Positions 6,923 through 8,353 of a DNA stretch of 8,353 bases are shown in pieces (positions within the stretch are counted from its first letter, which is position 1; every line of letters begins with the position of its first letter). The stretch covers positions 499-8,851 of the forward strand of contig DFSK01000110.1 in NCBI GenBank assembly GCA_002378605.1. The letters are read 5' to 3'. A program made the translations under genes and the position numbers. Origin of the DNA: Alphaproteobacteria bacterium UBA3439 (GTDB taxonomy: Bacteria; Pseudomonadota; Alphaproteobacteria; Puniceispirillales; Puniceispirillaceae). The notes below the pieces were generated by a model. The model worked only from the letters and a program-made list of their open reading frames with translations. It was not told the origin of the DNA and made no database searches.

Positions 6923-8184
6923 CAGGTAACCTCACCCATGATGAGCGATGCATTCGTGCCGCCAAATCCAAATGAATTTGACATGGCATTGCGCACTTTG
7001 CGATGACGCGACTTTAACGGCACAAGGTCAAAATCAGCTACCTGATCTTCGGGATCATTCAAATTCAATGTTGGCGGCAAATCGCCGGTTTGCACTGTTT
7101 TGATTGCATAAATAGCCTCGATCGCACCCGCTGCGCCCAACAGATGACCGGTCGCGCTTTTCGTCGATGAAATCGACACATTTGCCGCCGCGTCACCAAG
7201 AAGCCGTGCAACAGCTTTGGCTTCGATCAGATCGCCAAGCGGCGTTGATGTGCCATGCGCATTCACATAATCAATATCACTTGGTGCAAGGCCAGCACGC
7301 TTTAACGCGGCTTGCATCGCACGGAAACCGCCATCGCCATCTTCGGCCGGTGCGGTAATGTGATGCGCGTCACCCGACATGCCATAGCCCTTGATCTCGC
7401 CATAGATTTTTGCGCCGCGCGCCTTGGCATGTTCCAGTTCTTCAAGAACAACAATACCCGCGCCCTCGCCCATGACAAATCCATCACGGCCTTTGTCCCA
7501 AGGACGTGACGCAACTTCAGGCGTATCATTATAGCTTGTTGATAACGCGCGTGCAGCGGCAAATCCAGCCATGCCAATACGACAAACCGCCGCCTCGGCA
7601 CCGCCAGCCACCATAACATCAGCATCGTCAAGCGCGACCATGCGCGCCGCATCACCAATGGCATGTGCGCCGGTTGAACAAGCCGTCACGACAGCATGGT
7701 TTGGCCCGCGAAATCCATAGCGGATGGATACATGGCCGGAAATAAGATTGATCAGCGCCGATGGAATGAAGAACGGGCTGATTCGTCGCGGCCCTTTTTC
7801 GTGCATAAGTTGATCAGTTTTAACGATTGATTCAAGTCCGCCAATGCCCGATCCGATCATAACGCCAGTACGATTCTGTGATTCCCGATCCTGTGGTTTC
7901 CAGTCAGAATCCTCAATGGCTTGACAGGCAGCGACAAGTCCAAGCTGAATAAAACGGTCTTGTTTACGTTGTTCGCGCGGGTCAATCCAATCATCAAGAT
8001 TAAGACCACCGACGGCATCTGCCCCCGGTACTTGACCAGCAATCTGGCAAGAGATATCAGACACATCAAAACCTTCGATGCGCGCAATGCCACTCTTGCC
8101 TGCAATTATCTGCGACCAATTATGGTCAACACCAGATCCAAGCGGAGTGACCATTCCCATTCCGGTAACTACAACACGGCGCAA
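6922..8184 (-). CDS. fabF: Beta-ketoacyl-ACP synthase II (KAS II)
   Basis: Cytoplasmic condensing enzyme of type II fatty-acid synthesis. It extends acyl-ACP by two carbons from malonyl-ACP and in E. coli is needed for temperature-dependent unsaturated-chain elongation. It has 420 residues, normal for FabF. The thiolase-fold catalytic triad is complete: Cys169 in TACSTG, His310 in NAHGTSTP and His347 in KSATGH, with Lys342 nearby. The C-terminal glycine-rich loop is SFGFGGTNA (404-412). The N-terminal strand VVVTGMGMVTPLG (4-16) is typical. The start is a TTG (8184-8182) preceded by GGAGG at 6-nt spacing; the next ATG codons (residues 9 and 11) would cut into the first strand. The 5' neighbour is acpP, which encodes the carrier protein substrate. 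The 3' neighbour mltG overlaps by 1 nt. Conserved context and the full triad favour FabF over FabB. Confidence 0.97.
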   Translation of the reverse strand: MRRVVVTGMGMVTPLGSGVDHNWSQIIAGKSGIARIEGFDVSDISCQIAGQVPGADAVGGLNLDDWIDPREQRKQDRFIQLGLVAACQAIEDSDWKPQDRESQNRTGVMIGSGIGGLESIVKTDQLMHEKGPRRISPFFIPSALINLISGHVSIRYGFRGPNHAVVTACSTGAHAIGDAARMVALDDADVMVAGGAEAAVCRIGMAGFAAARALSTSYNDTPEVASRPWDKGRDGFVMGEGAGIVVLEELEHAKARGAKIYGEIKGYGMSGDAHHITAPAEDGDGGFRAMQAALKRAGLAPSDIDYVNAHGTSTPLGDLIEAKAVARLLGDAAANVSISSTKSATGHLLGAAGAIEAIYAIKTVQTGDLPPTLNLNDPEDQVADFDLVPLKSRHRKVRNAMSNSFGFGGTNASLIMGEVT

Positions 8185-8190
8185 GGCAAA

Positions 8191-8195
8191 CCTCC
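8191..8195 (-). promoter_or_regulatory. Strong Shine-Dalgarno for the fabF TTG start
   Basis: On the minus strand GGAGG lies 6 nt before the TTG at 8184-8182 (GGAGG-TTTGCC-TTG). It is the clearest ribosome-binding site in the window and is what fixes the non-ATG start of fabF. Confidence 0.85.
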
Positions 8196-8218
8196 AGAAA
8201 AATCAGGTGGAAATCGGT

Positions 8219-8251
8219 CGCTGTGCATCACCCGACTGGCCATGCACAGCG
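8219..8251 (-). other. 10-bp stem-loop in the acpP-fabF intergenic region
   Basis: A perfect inverted repeat, CGCTGTGCAT (8219-8228) and ATGCACAGCG (8242-8251), can form a 10-bp stem with a 13-nt loop. It lies within the 91-nt gap (8185-8275), 24 nt after the acpP stop and about 23 nt before the fabF ribosome site. No U-tract follows it directly in either direction; on the minus strand a run of five T appears only further downstream. It is therefore not a classic intrinsic terminator. Likely roles, by inference, are partial attenuation, an RNase processing site, or protection of the acpP mRNA 3' end. Any of these would let acyl carrier protein be made in larger amounts than FabF from one transcript. 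No other feature was seen in the gap. Confidence 0.6.
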
Positions 8252-8275
8252 CAAATTTTGTCGAAACGCTGATAG

Positions 8276-8353
8276 TTAAGCAGCAGCTTCTTCGAGGAAC
8301 GACACAGCGTCCTTCACAGTAAGGATACGCTCGGCAGCATCATCAGGAATTTC
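8276..8353 (-). CDS. acpP: Acyl carrier protein (C-terminal 25 residues only)
   Basis: Only the end of the gene is in the window. Reading the minus strand from the right edge gives EIPDDAAERILTVKDAVSFL followed by EEAAA and TAA. This is the helix III-IV part of AcpP, where EIPDxxAExIxTVxDAVxxI is strongly conserved. The Ser that carries 4'-phosphopantetheine (DSL motif) lies outside the window. AcpP is the small acidic cytoplasmic carrier that holds growing acyl chains for FabF and other fatty-acid enzymes. Its position just upstream of fabF on the same strand, the common bacterial arrangement, supports the call. The fragment is in frame to the very edge of the window. Because it is short, a specialised ACP paralogue cannot be fully excluded, but the context makes the housekeeping one far more likely. 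Confidence 0.9.
   Translation of the reverse strand, partial: EIPDDAAERILTVKDAVSFLEEAAA

Noticed and set aside
7921..8322. 133-codon open frame on the + strand opposite fabF and the acpP-fabF gap
   Set aside because: It lies almost wholly antisense to a fully conserved fabF, shows no recognisable domain, and runs through the stem-loop and into acpP. It reads as a shadow frame.
1..8353. Mobile elements, CRISPR arrays, tRNA genes, phage or defence genes
   Set aside because: The window is filled end to end by conserved housekeeping genes with gaps of 91 nt or less, and no direct-repeat arrays or terminal inverted repeats were seen.

Overview
This window looks like an ordinary, gene-dense piece of core chromosome from an alphaproteobacterium. 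The evidence is gene order plus protein signatures: an lptF-lptG-surA-pdxA-rsmA run on the + strand facing an acpP-fabF-mltG-gmk run on the - strand is a layout I associate with Alphaproteobacteria. The moderate base composition (near half GC by eye) and very tight spacing would suit a marine, somewhat streamlined lineage such as SAR116. That finer placement is inference only.

Plus strand, 1-5253: lptF (its 5' end lies outside the window) and lptG encode the two membrane subunits of the LPS-export ABC transporter. surA encodes a periplasmic chaperone/prolyl isomerase for outer-membrane proteins. pdxA makes a pyridoxal-phosphate precursor. rsmA dimethylates 16S rRNA. All point the same way with gaps of 78 nt or less (lptF and lptG overlap by 4 nt), so they probably form one transcription unit. 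The theme is outer-membrane assembly followed by two housekeeping enzymes.

Minus strand, 8353-5250 (read right to left): the last 25 codons of acpP, a 91-nt gap with a 10-bp stem-loop, fabF (TTG start behind a strong Shine-Dalgarno), mltG and gmk. The last three are joined by 1-nt and 4-nt overlaps and are very likely co-transcribed and translationally coupled. They link fatty-acid elongation, peptidoglycan strand termination and GMP phosphorylation.

The two runs converge, and their terminal genes overlap by 4 nt at 5250-5253 with no room for a dedicated terminator. Coding density is extreme: the only gaps are 78, 4, 57 and 91 nt. There is no tRNA, rRNA, mobile element, CRISPR array or phage-like segment that I can see, and no novel system. 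The points most worth checking are the absence of two genes often found in these clusters in related bacteria (lptD between lptG and surA, yicC between mltG and gmk), the convergent stop-codon overlap, and the stem-loop between acpP and fabF.
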